DNA from: Pedobacter sp. Leaf250
GTDB lineage: Bacteria; Bacteroidota; Bacteroidia; Sphingobacteriales; Sphingobacteriaceae
Assembly: GCF_920984735.1 (NCBI RefSeq)
Contig: NZ_CAKLBU010000007.1
Coordinates: 148,545 to 212,544 of the forward strand
Direction of reading: 5' to 3'
DNA: 64,000 nt
The position numbers and the translations under genes are program-made. The notes below the pieces were generated by a model that made no database searches, had not been told where the DNA came from, and was given only the letters and a program-made list of their open reading frames with translations. Shown here piece after piece: positions 1 to 8,098 of the stretch (the first letter of the stretch is position 1; the number at the start of each line of letters is the position of its first letter).

Positions 1-646
1 CAGAAATATTTGTGGCTTCAATTGCAGCTTGTAATTCAATTTTTGCAGGCTCCATTAAAGGCGAATGGAATGCTCCGCCAACATTTAACTTTAAAGCACG
101 TTTAGCTCCAGCCTCTGTTAACTTTGCACAAGCCAAATCAATTCCTTCTATACTACCCGAAATAACCAATTGACCCGGACAATTATAATTTGCTGGAACA
201 ACCACTGCATCAACCTCAGCGCAGATTTTCTCTACTACATCATCAGCCAAGCCTAAAATAGCAGCCATTGTTGAAGGTTGTGCTTCGCAAGCCTTTTGCA
301 TTGCATTCGCACGAGCAATAACCAACTTTAAACCATCTTCGAAACTTAACGCATTAGCTGCAACCAAGGCTGAGAATTCGCCTAGTGAGTGACCAGCCAC
401 CATATCTGGCTTAAAATCAGCACCTAAAACTTTTGCCAAAATAACCGAGTGCAAAAAAATTGCTGGCTGGGTTACATTAGTTTGTTTTAGTTCTTCGTCT
501 GTTCCGCTAAACATGATATCGCTGATGCGGAAACCGATAATTTCATTTGCCTTTTCAAATAATGCTGCAGCCTGTGGGTTTTCATAAAGATCTTTACCCA
601 TTCCTACAAATTGTGCTCCTTGTCCAGGAAAAATATATGCTCTCAT
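1..646 (-). CDS. fabD: Malonyl-CoA:ACP transacylase FabD (3' end outside window)
   Basis: Moves the malonyl group from CoA to acyl carrier protein for fatty acid synthesis in the cytoplasm. The start at 646 gives MRAYIFPGQGAQFVGMG, the conserved FabD opening with its oxyanion loop GQG. The nucleophile elbow GHSLGE is present near residue 85, and the conserved GAFHSPLM segment appears near residue 200. About 215 of the usual ~290 residues lie in the window; the C-terminus is cut by the left edge. It is read in the same direction as folE, but a 117-nt low-complexity spacer separates them, so co-transcription is uncertain. Confidence 0.95.
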   Translation of the reverse strand, partial: MRAYIFPGQGAQFVGMGKDLYENPQAAALFEKANEIIGFRISDIMFSGTDEELKQTNVTQPAIFLHSVILAKVLGADFKPDMVAGHSLGEFSALVAANALSFEDGLKLVIARANAMQKACEAQPSTMAAILGLADDVVEKICAEVDAVVVPANYNCPGQLVISGSIEGIDLACAKLTEAGAKRALKLNVGGAFHSPLMEPAKIELQAAIEATNIS

Positions 647-689
647 AATTTATGCGTTTGGCGTAATGCGCTTGGCGATTAGCGTAGCT

Positions 690-763
690 GCAACGCCCAA
701 CCTTTTACTTTCTACTTTATACTTTCTACTTTATACTCTTTACTTTCTACTTCCTACTTTCTA
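690..763. repeat. Low-complexity TTTCTACTTTA-type tandem tract
   Basis: Nearly the whole spacer between fabD and folE is built from degenerate copies of a 7-14 nt unit such as ACTTTCTACTTTAT, with T and C almost exclusively on the plus strand broken by single A residues. Similar strings occur upstream of groEL (27740-27772, opposite strand) and upstream of the sigma-54 activator (19083-19115). No gene or terminator is visible in it. Confidence 0.6.
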
Positions 764-1399
764 CTAATCTAAACTTGCTGTAATTAACCTCAAAAATTCA
801 GCCCGTGTTTTATCGTTACTTAAAAAAGTACCTGTAAAAGCTGATGTAGTGGTTACTGAATTTTGTTTTTGTACACCACGCATAGCCATGCACAAATGTC
901 TGCATTCCATAACTACGGCAACGCCCATCGGGTTTAGAGTATTTTGAATACAGTCTCTAATTTCATTAGTTAAGCGCTCCTGAACCTGCAAACGGCGGGC
1001 AAAAGCATCAACCACACGAGGGATTTTGCTCAAGCCAACAATGTGTCCATTTGGAATGTATGCGATGTGTGCTTTACCAAAAAATGGCAACATGTGGTGT
1101 TCGCACATGGAGTAAACCTCAATATCCTTAACCACAACCATTTGGCTGTAATCTTCTTCAAACATGGCTGATTTCAAGATTTCATCAGGTTTTAAATCGT
1201 AACCATGTGTTAAATACTGCAATGCTTTTGCTACACGTTCTGGTGTTTTCAATAGCCCCTCACGTTCTGGATCTTCGCCTAACTGACCAAGAATATCTTT
1301 ATAATGTGTGGCAACAGCTTCAATTTTTTCCTCGTTATAACGGTCTATTTTTACATAGCCATCTCTCGATTCGCCTTTTAATATGTCTTTAGTGCTCAT
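764..1399 (-). CDS. folE: GTP cyclohydrolase I
   Basis: Converts GTP to 7,8-dihydroneopterin triphosphate, the first step of folate and pterin (or queuosine) synthesis. 211 residues, a normal length. The zinc and catalytic region is clear: [20 protein letters not shown] near residues 97-116, GLSKIPRVV, and the second zinc Cys in [11 protein letters not shown]. The start ATG at 1399 lies 14 nt after the QueD-like stop, so the two form a pterin operon in which the FolE product is the substrate of the neighbour. Confidence 0.96.
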   Translation of the reverse strand: MSTKDILKGESRDGYVKIDRYNEEKIEAVATHYKDILGQLGEDPEREGLLKTPERVAKALQYLTHGYDLKPDEILKSAMFEEDYSQMVVVKDIEVYSMCEHHMLPFFGKAHIAYIPNGHIVGLSKIPRVVDAFARRLQVQERLTNEIRDCIQNTLNPMGVAVVMECRHLCMAMRGVQKQNSVTTTSAFTGTFLSNDKTRAEFLRLITASLD

Positions 1400-1413
1400 T
1401 AATATTTGTGGAT

Positions 1414-1824
1414 TTAACCAAAGTATTCAACATAGTTATTTTCGGTTTCGTAGATTTTTACACAATGTAAAATTGCACCACTTTCTGCAATTGGGGCTTC
1501 CAATTGTTTCCAAACTTCAATGGCCAGATTTTCTGTAGATGCCAATTTACCTTTCATAAAATCTACATCAAGATTTAAGTTTTTATGGTCAACTTTATCT
1601 ACAACATAAATATTCATTACATCTTTTAACCATTTCAAATCGACAAGAAAACCAGTTTCGGGATTTATTTCACCTTTAACGGTAACATACAACCAATAGT
1701 TATGCCCATGCCAGTTCGGATTGGCGCATTTTCCGTAAACCTCGTTATTTTTATCATCATCCCAATCGGTTCTGGCCAGTTTATGGGCAGCGTTAAATGA
1801 TGCTTTTCTCGTTATATAAATCAT
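1414..1824 (-). CDS. queD: 6-carboxytetrahydropterin / 6-pyruvoyltetrahydropterin synthase family protein
   Basis: T-fold enzyme acting on 7,8-dihydroneopterin triphosphate, the FolE product; QueD leads to queuosine, PTPS to biopterin. The zinc ligands are visible: His in SFNAAHKL and the pair in WHGHNY, with an active-site Cys in [14 protein letters not shown], plus DHKNLN and STENLA. A reading frame continues upstream to 1875, but the ATG at 1824 ([14 protein letters not shown]) is preferred: it matches the family N-terminus and a TATATTTG -7 element at 1843-1850 lies upstream of it but downstream of the longer start. The protein is then 136 residues. The choice between QueD and PTPS is open. 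Confidence 0.88.
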   Translation of the reverse strand: MIYITRKASFNAAHKLARTDWDDDKNNEVYGKCANPNWHGHNYWLYVTVKGEINPETGFLVDLKWLKDVMNIYVVDKVDHKNLNLDVDFMKGKLASTENLAIEVWKQLEAPIAESGAILHCVKIYETENNYVEYFG

Positions 1825-1842
1825 TACTCTAAAATAAAAGAT

Positions 1843-1850
1843 CAAATATA
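1843..1850 (-). promoter_or_regulatory. Probable -7 promoter element of the queD-folE operon
   Basis: The minus strand reads TATATTTG, an exact match to the Bacteroidetes TANNTTTG element, 18 nt before the ATG at 1824. No clear TTG -33 element is seen. It argues against the longer start at 1875. Confidence 0.5.
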
Positions 1851-1931
1851 CGGATAAAGGCTTAAGAGAAGACATGGAAAATGTAAGATGGAAAATGGAT
1901 GATTATTATCGTAATCGAGTACCTTTACTTT

Positions 1932-2558
1932 ATGAAAACTCTAGTAGTGGCGGCTACAAAAGCCGAGGTTGCATTCTTCTACCAGCATTATAATTTACCC
2001 GAAGGTGATTTTATTGAGGGCAAAAACTTCGATTTATTGATAACTGGAGTGGGTATGGTAGCTACGGCATTTTCATTGGGTCAGTATCTTTCTGCTAACA
2101 AATATATTTTGGTGCTTAATGTTGGTATTGCAGGCTGTTTTGATAGAAATATTGCGTTGGGAAGCCTTTTAAACATTAATGAGGATACTTTCGCTGAGCT
2201 TGGTGCAGAAAATGGAGATGAGTTTTTAACCATCACTGATTTAGGTTTTGGCGAAAACCATTTCAAATCCATTGGGAAACGCATAACAAATTTGCCATCG
2301 GTTAAAGGCATAACAGTTAATTGTGTAACCGGAAGCGAAAAAAGCATTAATAATATTGTAAAAAGATTAAACCCAACTAGCGAGAGCATGGAAGGTGCTG
2401 CTGTTTTTTATGCCTGTAAGAAAGAAAATATCGATTGCCTGCAAGTAAGGAGTATTTCAAATTATGTTGCGCCGAGAAATAAAGAAACGTGGGAAATTGG
2501 TTTGGCTATTAAAAACCTGAACGAATGGCTGATTTCTTTTATATCAGAAATGAACTGA
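1932..2558 (+). CDS. mqnB: Futalosine hydrolase
   Basis: Nucleosidase of the MTA/SAH nucleosidase fold that releases hypoxanthine from futalosine in the alternative menaquinone pathway. The N-terminus MKTLVVAATKAEVAFF and the late SESMEGAAVFYACKKE segment (with the conserved Met-Glu before the catalytic region) are characteristic. The frame is open from 1899, but the ATG at 1932 fits the family and gives 208 residues. mqnD follows after 40 nt, which supports this role over an MTA nucleosidase. Confidence 0.88.
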   Translation: MKTLVVAATKAEVAFFYQHYNLPEGDFIEGKNFDLLITGVGMVATAFSLGQYLSANKYILVLNVGIAGCFDRNIALGSLLNINEDTFAELGAENGDEFLTITDLGFGENHFKSIGKRITNLPSVKGITVNCVTGSEKSINNIVKRLNPTSESMEGAAVFYACKKENIDCLQVRSISNYVAPRNKETWEIGLAIKNLNEWLISFISEMN

Positions 2559-2598
2559 TTATGACTGATTAATTTGCCACAGTACTTAATTTTGATTT

Positions 2599-3444
2599 AT
2601 GAAGCTTACACTTGGTTTTTCTCCTTGCCCCAACGATACATTTATTTTCGACGCCTTAATTCACCATAAAATAGATACCGAAGGGTTATCGTTTGAGGTG
2701 AGTTACGATGATGTGGAAACGCTAAATCAAAAAGCTTTGAGAGGCGATTTGGATATTACCAAACTTAGTTTTCATGCGTTTGCCTACGTGGCTCATCAAT
2801 ATGCATTGTTAGATGCTGGAAGTGCCCTGGGCTTTGGTGTAGGACCGCTTTTAATTAGCAAAAATCATTTTGATGAAAATGATTCCAGGCTCCAAACTCC
2901 AAATTCTGACTTAAAAATAGGTATCCCTGGAAAGTATACTACAGCCAATTTCTTATTGGGAATAGCTTACCCACACTTGCAAAACAAGCAGGAAATGGTT
3001 TTTTCAGAGATTGAATCAGCTTTGCTGGAAGATAAAATTGATTTAGGCTTGATCATCCATGAAAACAGGTTTACTTATCAAGATAAAGGATTAAATAAAA
3101 TCGTTGATCTGGGCGATTATTGGGAGAAGCTAACAGGCTGTGCTATCCCCTTGGGTGGAATTGTAATCAACAGAAATTTAGACCGAGAAGTTCAGCTTAA
3201 GGTTAATCGTTTAATTCGACAATCTGTAGAGTTTGCATTTGCTCATCCAAAATCGGGCATCGATTTTATTCGTAAACACGCACAGGCGATGGATGAATCG
3301 GTGATGTATAAACACATTGAATTATATGTAAATAAATACAGCATTAATTTAGGCGATGAGGGCAGAAAAGCTGTGGATACTTTATTTACTTTAGCTGCCG
3401 AAAAAGGTATTATTCCACCAATTAAAGCGAATTTGTATGTTTAG
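2599..3444 (+). CDS. mqnD: 1,4-dihydroxy-6-naphthoate synthase
   Basis: Converts cyclic dehypoxanthinyl futalosine to 1,4-dihydroxy-6-naphthoate in the futalosine menaquinone route. 281 residues with a periplasmic-binding-protein-like fold. Diagnostic segments are LGFSPCPNDTFIFDALIH at the N-terminus, GFGVGPLLISK near residue 80 and the late LIIHENRFTY, containing the conserved His. It probably forms an operon with mqnB. The MqnA, MqnC and MqnE partners are not in this window. Confidence 0.93.
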   Translation: MKLTLGFSPCPNDTFIFDALIHHKIDTEGLSFEVSYDDVETLNQKALRGDLDITKLSFHAFAYVAHQYALLDAGSALGFGVGPLLISKNHFDENDSRLQTPNSDLKIGIPGKYTTANFLLGIAYPHLQNKQEMVFSEIESALLEDKIDLGLIIHENRFTYQDKGLNKIVDLGDYWEKLTGCAIPLGGIVINRNLDREVQLKVNRLIRQSVEFAFAHPKSGIDFIRKHAQAMDESVMYKHIELYVNKYSINLGDEGRKAVDTLFTLAAEKGIIPPIKANLYV

Positions 3445-3534
3445 CGAGGATTTAAGTGAGTTATAAAATTGAAAGGTTGAAAAAGTTGTAATGTTCAAAA
3501 ACATTCCAACATTTCAACGTTTAAAAACAATCTG

Positions 3535-4230
3535 TTAACTCACCAACAATTTATAGCCTTTACCGTGTACATTGATTATCTCCACGTTCGAATCTCCCCT
3601 CAAATACTTTCGCAATTTGCTTAAAAACACATCCATACTTCTTCCGTTAAAGTAGTTATCATCATGCCAAATGCTTAATAATGCTTCTTCTCTGGTTAAA
3701 ACCGTATTCTTTTTTAAGCACAACAAACGTAACAATTCAGCCTCTTTGGTTGAAAGTTTTTGTTGCTGATCACCATTGGTAATAATTTGTGTTGTATAAT
3801 CGAAAATATAATTTCCAATGCTGAACTGAGTTTCAGGTGCTTCTTCTGCACCATCAGTTTTGCTCGAAATACGTTTAAACATCGCGTTTATACGCAATAA
3901 AAGTTCTTCTATACGAAAAGGCTTCGTAATGTAATCATCACCACCTAAATCATACGCAGCAGATTTATCTTCCAACATGGTTTTTGCTGTTGCGAAAATA
4001 ATAGGCACTTGCGCATTCACCTTACGAATATCTTTCCCTAAAGTAAATCCATCCTTTTTAGGCATCATCACATCCAAAATACAAAGATCGAAGTTTTGCT
4101 TATTGAAAGCACGTAATCCTTCTTCCCCATCTGTACAAAGCACCACATCGAATTTGCCTTTTAGTTGCAAATAATCTTGCAGCAATAAACCTAAATTTGG
4201 ATCGTCCTCAACCAGAAGTATTTTTTTCAT
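3535..4230 (-). CDS. OmpR-family response regulator
   Basis: Transcription factor with an N-terminal receiver (MKKILLVEDDPN, phospho-Asp in CILDVMMPKKDG near residue 52, Lys in DDYITKPF) and a C-terminal winged helix (about residues 130-230, with LSTKEAELLRLL and HGKGYKL). The frame is open to 4293, but the ATG at 4230 gives the standard receiver start and a 231-residue protein. It lies downstream of the histidine kinase gene on the same strand, 168 nt away, so the two are a probable cognate pair. The arrangement resembles the RprXY-type systems of Bacteroidetes; the signal is unknown. Confidence 0.92.
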   Translation of the reverse strand: MKKILLVEDDPNLGLLLQDYLQLKGKFDVVLCTDGEEGLRAFNKQNFDLCILDVMMPKKDGFTLGKDIRKVNAQVPIIFATAKTMLEDKSAAYDLGGDDYITKPFRIEELLLRINAMFKRISSKTDGAEEAPETQFSIGNYIFDYTTQIITNGDQQQKLSTKEAELLRLLCLKKNTVLTREEALLSIWHDDNYFNGRSMDVFLSKLRKYLRGDSNVEIINVHGKGYKLLVS

Positions 4231-4398
4231 TGTCTTTATTTTATTCACGTAAGTAGCGTTACCTACAGTAAAAGTTTGATTGTGTGTTTGCATGTCGGTT
4301 TAATTTACTTAGTGATTTAAATAAACTTTCCGCAATGTTAAGCAATGTAGGGTTGCAAAATGGATAAGTATCGACCAATAAAGCTTTTGTGCCGATAG

Positions 4399-6228
4399 TT
4401 AGCTTTCATATAAAGGTAATGATATTTCAAATGTTGTTCCTTTATCTTTTTCGCTACTAACCTTAATACTCCCGTTTACTTGTTTTATAATATCCTGAAC
4501 ATAATTTAGCCCCAAACCAAAGCCTTTCACATCATGCAGATTGCCTGTAGGTACGCGGTAAAACTGATCGAAAATACGCTTCGATTGTTCTTTGGTCATG
4601 CCAATTCCTTTATCTGAAATTTCGATAAAAAGTTTATTGTTGGTATTTCTTGTGTTGATGGTAATTTCGGGTGTTTCAGAACTATACTTATTTGCGTTAT
4701 CGATTAAATTGTAAAGTACATTCGAAAGATGAAGCTCATCGCCAAAAACGGTAGCTTTTTCAGCATCGGTATTGACATTTAAAATGGCATTTCTTTTTTG
4801 AAGTTGAAGCCCCATGCTATCTAACACAATTACGATTAAATCGTTCATATCCACTTCGGTATTGTCCATTTTAAGTTCGCCCTTTTCTAATCTGGCAATA
4901 CTTAAAACACGCTCAATATGGCTGCCCAACCTTACATTTTCATCATAAATAATATTGGCCAATCTCTTTAATCGCGATTTATCTTCTGTAACCTCGGGAT
5001 CTTTTAAAGCCTCACTCGCAATCATGATGGTAGCCACGGGTGTTTTAAACTCATGCGTCATGTTGTTGATAAAATCAGTTTTCATTTCCGAAATTTTCTT
5101 CTGCTTTAAAATGGCATAAAGTGTATAAGAAAAAATGAAAACCAGCACCAATAACAAACCAACTGATGTGGCTAAAGTAAAACTTAAATTGGCCAAAATT
5201 GCCGAGTTTTTATTCGGGAATGTCACAATAAGAGTCCCCGGATCACGAAATAAATCGTTTCCAAATAAAGGTATTTTATAGGTATTCTCAGGCAGAAATT
5301 CTCCATGTGTATTCGATGCTTCGATAAACAAAACTGAATCCTTTTTTGCCAGCGAAACTTTATAATAAGGTTTTTGACTGATGTTGTGCGTTAATAATTC
5401 TTGTTTTAAAACATCGCCAAGTGCCTGAAAGTTAATTCTTTTATAAATTGGAATATTAGACTCTTCCAATTCTTTTGATACATCCTCTACTAAACTCATT
5501 CTATTGTAAGGCAAAGTATCTTTACCCAATGCTGCAATTTTTACTTCCAGTTTTTTTCTGGCGATTTCATCCTCACGTTTAAATTTTTTTTCAAACTCAT
5601 CAGGGATTTTAGCAACGTTTGCAAAACCTGGACTACCATCGCGTGGATCGAAAACCAAATACCTTAATGTATCAGGTAAATTTTGCAGGCTTCTGAATTC
5701 GAAAGCTTTGGGAGGTGGCGCAAATGGTTTGGTACGCATGCTATAACCTTTAAGAACCAAGCCTTTAATGTCAATAATGGCATCCATTTGCAAATCTAAC
5801 TTTCGCCCATTTCTTGATGATAAAGATTCGTATTCCTGTTCGGTAATTACATTTGGTGCCCTATAAGAAATCCTGATGATACTATCTTGCTGATTTAAAT
5901 AATTCTCAATTAAATTTTCACGTTCGGCAAATCTCAATTCCGATTCCTGAACATACTGCTGTCTTAAATCTTTAACATCAAGCGCTCGCTGTCTAGCATC
6001 CTGCAGACGTTTTAATTTATTTTCAGCATCTTTTTTATTGATGTGGTTGGCCACATTTAACCGCTCTACTTTTTTAACTACTGTTGCAAGTGTTTGGTTA
6101 ACCTGTTCATCAAATAGTTGAGATTTTAGGTTATAGGCTTCCTTGATGTAGTACAACTGCATTACAAAAACGCCGAGCAAAGCCACCGTCATTAAAACAG
6201 TAATAAACCAAAAACTCCTTTTTTTCAT
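4399..6228 (-). CDS. Membrane sensor histidine kinase
   Basis: Partner of the OmpR-type regulator. TM1 spans about residues 7-26, followed by a large (~320-residue) extracytoplasmic domain with a charged coiled stretch, then TM2 about 350-372. The kinase core follows directly with no recognisable HAMP domain: H-box NNMTHEFKTPVATIM near residue 392, N-box NLIDNANKYS, G-boxes DKGIGM and GFGLGLNYV. The 609-residue length comes from the sensor domain, which I do not recognise. The upstream region holds a tandem TTAACAT repeat (6321-6337). Confidence 0.9.
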   Translation of the reverse strand: MKKRSFWFITVLMTVALLGVFVMQLYYIKEAYNLKSQLFDEQVNQTLATVVKKVERLNVANHINKKDAENKLKRLQDARQRALDVKDLRQQYVQESELRFAERENLIENYLNQQDSIIRISYRAPNVITEQEYESLSSRNGRKLDLQMDAIIDIKGLVLKGYSMRTKPFAPPPKAFEFRSLQNLPDTLRYLVFDPRDGSPGFANVAKIPDEFEKKFKREDEIARKKLEVKIAALGKDTLPYNRMSLVEDVSKELEESNIPIYKRINFQALGDVLKQELLTHNISQKPYYKVSLAKKDSVLFIEASNTHGEFLPENTYKIPLFGNDLFRDPGTLIVTFPNKNSAILANLSFTLATSVGLLLVLVFIFSYTLYAILKQKKISEMKTDFINNMTHEFKTPVATIMIASEALKDPEVTEDKSRLKRLANIIYDENVRLGSHIERVLSIARLEKGELKMDNTEVDMNDLIVIVLDSMGLQLQKRNAILNVNTDAEKATVFGDELHLSNVLYNLIDNANKYSSETPEITINTRNTNNKLFIEISDKGIGMTKEQSKRIFDQFYRVPTGNLHDVKGFGLGLNYVQDIIKQVNGSIKVSSEKDKGTTFEISLPLYES

Positions 6229-6320
6229 TGATGTGATTTTCTGCTGAACAGCGTATGTGTGAATACTTTACAACCTAACAGCAATCAAAAATACTCAATA
6301 GCTAAGTTACCAGAATGTTT

Positions 6321-6337
6321 TTAACATATTTTAACAT
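6321..6337. repeat. Tandem TTAACAT repeat upstream of the kinase gene
   Basis: Plus strand reads TTAACAT-ATT-TTAACAT, two identical heptamers with a 3-nt spacer, about 95 nt upstream of the kinase start at 6228. The heptamer matches the Pho-box-like sites elsewhere in the window, but the spacer is 3 rather than 4 and the orientation relative to the gene is reversed, so it may be unrelated. Confidence 0.4.
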
Positions 6338-6372
6338 GGTTTATTGAGCTGGAAATGAAGAGTTAAGCCCAC

Positions 6373-6401
6373 AAAAAATGCCGAGGCATAAGCCTCGGCA
6401 T
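6373..6401 (-). terminator. Intrinsic terminator after the DUF3127 gene
   Basis: A perfect 10-bp stem (ATGCCGAGGC / GCCTCGGCAT, 6378-6387 and 6392-6401) with an ATAA loop is followed on the minus strand by a run of T (the A run 6373-6378 on plus). It lies 35 nt past the stop of the minus-strand gene. Confidence 0.85.
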
Positions 6402-6435
6402 GGTTCAAAATTGTTTGCTTAAAAAGATTCTTTAT

Positions 6436-6804
6436 TTAGAAAGGCAAATCATCATCTTCACCTGGTGTATTGCTCACATCTACTGGAGCTGCATAAGCTG
6501 GAGTAGCTGTTGCCGGAGCGCCTGCTGCAATTGCATTGATTCTCCAAATTACCAAACTATTAAAATATGATGTTTTTCCTGTTTTATCTGTCCAAGGGCG
6601 ACCGCGTAAATTAAAGAAAACCTCAACCTCATCGCCTGCTTTAAATGTATCTAATAATGCAGTTTTATCTTGCAAAGCCTCAAAACGGATATATTCTGGG
6701 TATGTTGGATTTTCTGCAAATTCTACTATTAAATCACGTTTTTTAAACGTTTCACTTACCTGCTGCGTTGCACCTACTTCGTGTACTTTTCCTTTAATTT
6801 CCAT
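6436..6804 (-). CDS. DUF3127 protein with SSB-like acidic tail
   Basis: 122-residue protein of the DUF3127 family, common in Bacteroidetes and of unknown function. About residues 1-90 look like a small beta-barrel, OB-like domain (MEIKGKVHEVGATQQVS, VEVFFNLRGRPWTDKTGK). A short Ala/Pro-rich linker leads to the C-terminus GEDDDLPF, which closely matches the acidic tip of single-stranded DNA-binding protein, the docking peptide for many DNA repair and replication proteins. An ssDNA-related role is an inference from that tail. It is monocistronic, with its own terminator, and divergent from the rRNA methyltransferase. Confidence 0.85.
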   Translation of the reverse strand: MEIKGKVHEVGATQQVSETFKKRDLIVEFAENPTYPEYIRFEALQDKTALLDTFKAGDEVEVFFNLRGRPWTDKTGKTSYFNSLVIWRINAIAAGAPATATPAYAAPVDVSNTPGEDDDLPF

Positions 6805-6872
6805 AACTAATACTAATATTGTACCTTAAAGAATCAAATCTCTATAATTTTATTGATAACTTCGCATACATT

Positions 6873-8066
6873 ATGATGCAAGTTTTCCACAATAAAAGCA
6901 AGGTAATCATTACCTGCAATAAGCGCCTTTCTCCGTATTTACAAGATGAAGTTACGGCTTTAGGCTATAAAATAGAAAGAGCCTTTCCAACTGGCGTAGA
7001 GCTAAATATCACCCTTACGGAGTGTATTAAGCTAAATTTAAACTTGCGTTGCGCCAGTCAGATTTTATACGCCATTAAAAGTTTTAAAGCCATTACGCCT
7101 GATGATCTTTATAATGAAATTAAAAATATTGAGTGGGAAGAGTTGATTGATTTTGCTGGTTATTTCTCTGTAACTTCCAATGTGGATAATCCAAATATTA
7201 CTACACCTCTTTTTGCCAATTTAAAGGTTAAAGATGCCATTGTAGATCGGATGAAAGAGAAGAAAGGCATCCGCCCAAATTCTGGATCTGATGCGAACAA
7301 AGCCGTAGTACATTTATATTGGAAAGATGCTGATGCCGATGTTTTTATGGATACATCTGGCGAAACTTTGGCGAAACATGGTTACCGCAAAATACCTGGA
7401 AAAGCGCCAATGCTCGAAGCGCTTGCTTCAGGCGCAATTTATGCCACCAAATGGGATAAAAAATCACCTTTTATTAACCCGATGTGTGGTTCAGGGACTT
7501 TGGCCATTGAGGCCGCTCTCATTGCAACTAATCGTGCTCCGGGTTTATACCGCATGAATTATGCTTTTATGCATATTTTGGGTTATGATGAACAAGAGTT
7601 TTTCGCAGAAAGAAGAATCCTAAAAGATCAGGTAATTAAAAATATTGATTTAAAAATTATTGCTTCAGATCTTTCGGAAGATGCTGTTGAAGTTACCCGA
7701 CGAAATGCCCAAACAGCTGGTGTTGATACTTTTATTGAATTTGAAGTTTGCGATTTCGAACTTACTCCTGTACCCGAAGGCGGACAAGGTGTAGTGGTTT
7801 TTAACCCAGAATATGGCGAACGTTTAGGAGTGCATAGCAAATTGGAACTCACCTACAAACGTATGGGCGATTTTATGAAAACTAAATGTAAAGGCTATTC
7901 TGGTTATATTTTTACCGGAAACCCAGATTTAGCAAAAAAAATCGGCTTAAAAGCTTCGCGAAAAATAGAATTTTATAATGGAAAGCTAGATTGTAGAATG
8001 CTTGAATACGAATTGTATGATGGTTCGCGGAGAGCGCCTCTTATAGAAACGCAAGAAACAAATTAA
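6873..8066 (+). CDS. THUMP-domain class I RNA methyltransferase (RlmL-like)
   Basis: Probable SAM-dependent guanine-N2 methyltransferase of 23S rRNA, like the N-terminal half of E. coli RlmL. It has an N-terminal THUMP domain (about residues 10-160) and a Rossmann methyltransferase domain with motif I in NPMCGSGTLAIEAA (near residue 202) and the catalytic motif as NPEYGERL (near residue 309), where E. coli-type enzymes carry NPPYG. The frame is open from 6819, but the tandem ATG at 6873/6876 gives the expected MQVFHNKSKVIITCNK start. About 397 residues. It is single-function and lacks the RlmK half. Confidence 0.88.
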   Translation: MMQVFHNKSKVIITCNKRLSPYLQDEVTALGYKIERAFPTGVELNITLTECIKLNLNLRCASQILYAIKSFKAITPDDLYNEIKNIEWEELIDFAGYFSVTSNVDNPNITTPLFANLKVKDAIVDRMKEKKGIRPNSGSDANKAVVHLYWKDADADVFMDTSGETLAKHGYRKIPGKAPMLEALASGAIYATKWDKKSPFINPMCGSGTLAIEAALIATNRAPGLYRMNYAFMHILGYDEQEFFAERRILKDQVIKNIDLKIIASDLSEDAVEVTRRNAQTAGVDTFIEFEVCDFELTPVPEGGQGVVVFNPEYGERLGVHSKLELTYKRMGDFMKTKCKGYSGYIFTGNPDLAKKIGLKASRKIEFYNGKLDCRMLEYELYDGSRRAPLIETQETN

Positions 8067-8098
8067 TTTAAATATTAAGGAGCCTGATTGATAATTTA

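Noticed and set aside
1825..1875. Longer start for the QueD-like protein
   Set aside because: The 17-residue extension is not family-like and lies upstream of an exact -7 element at 1843-1850.
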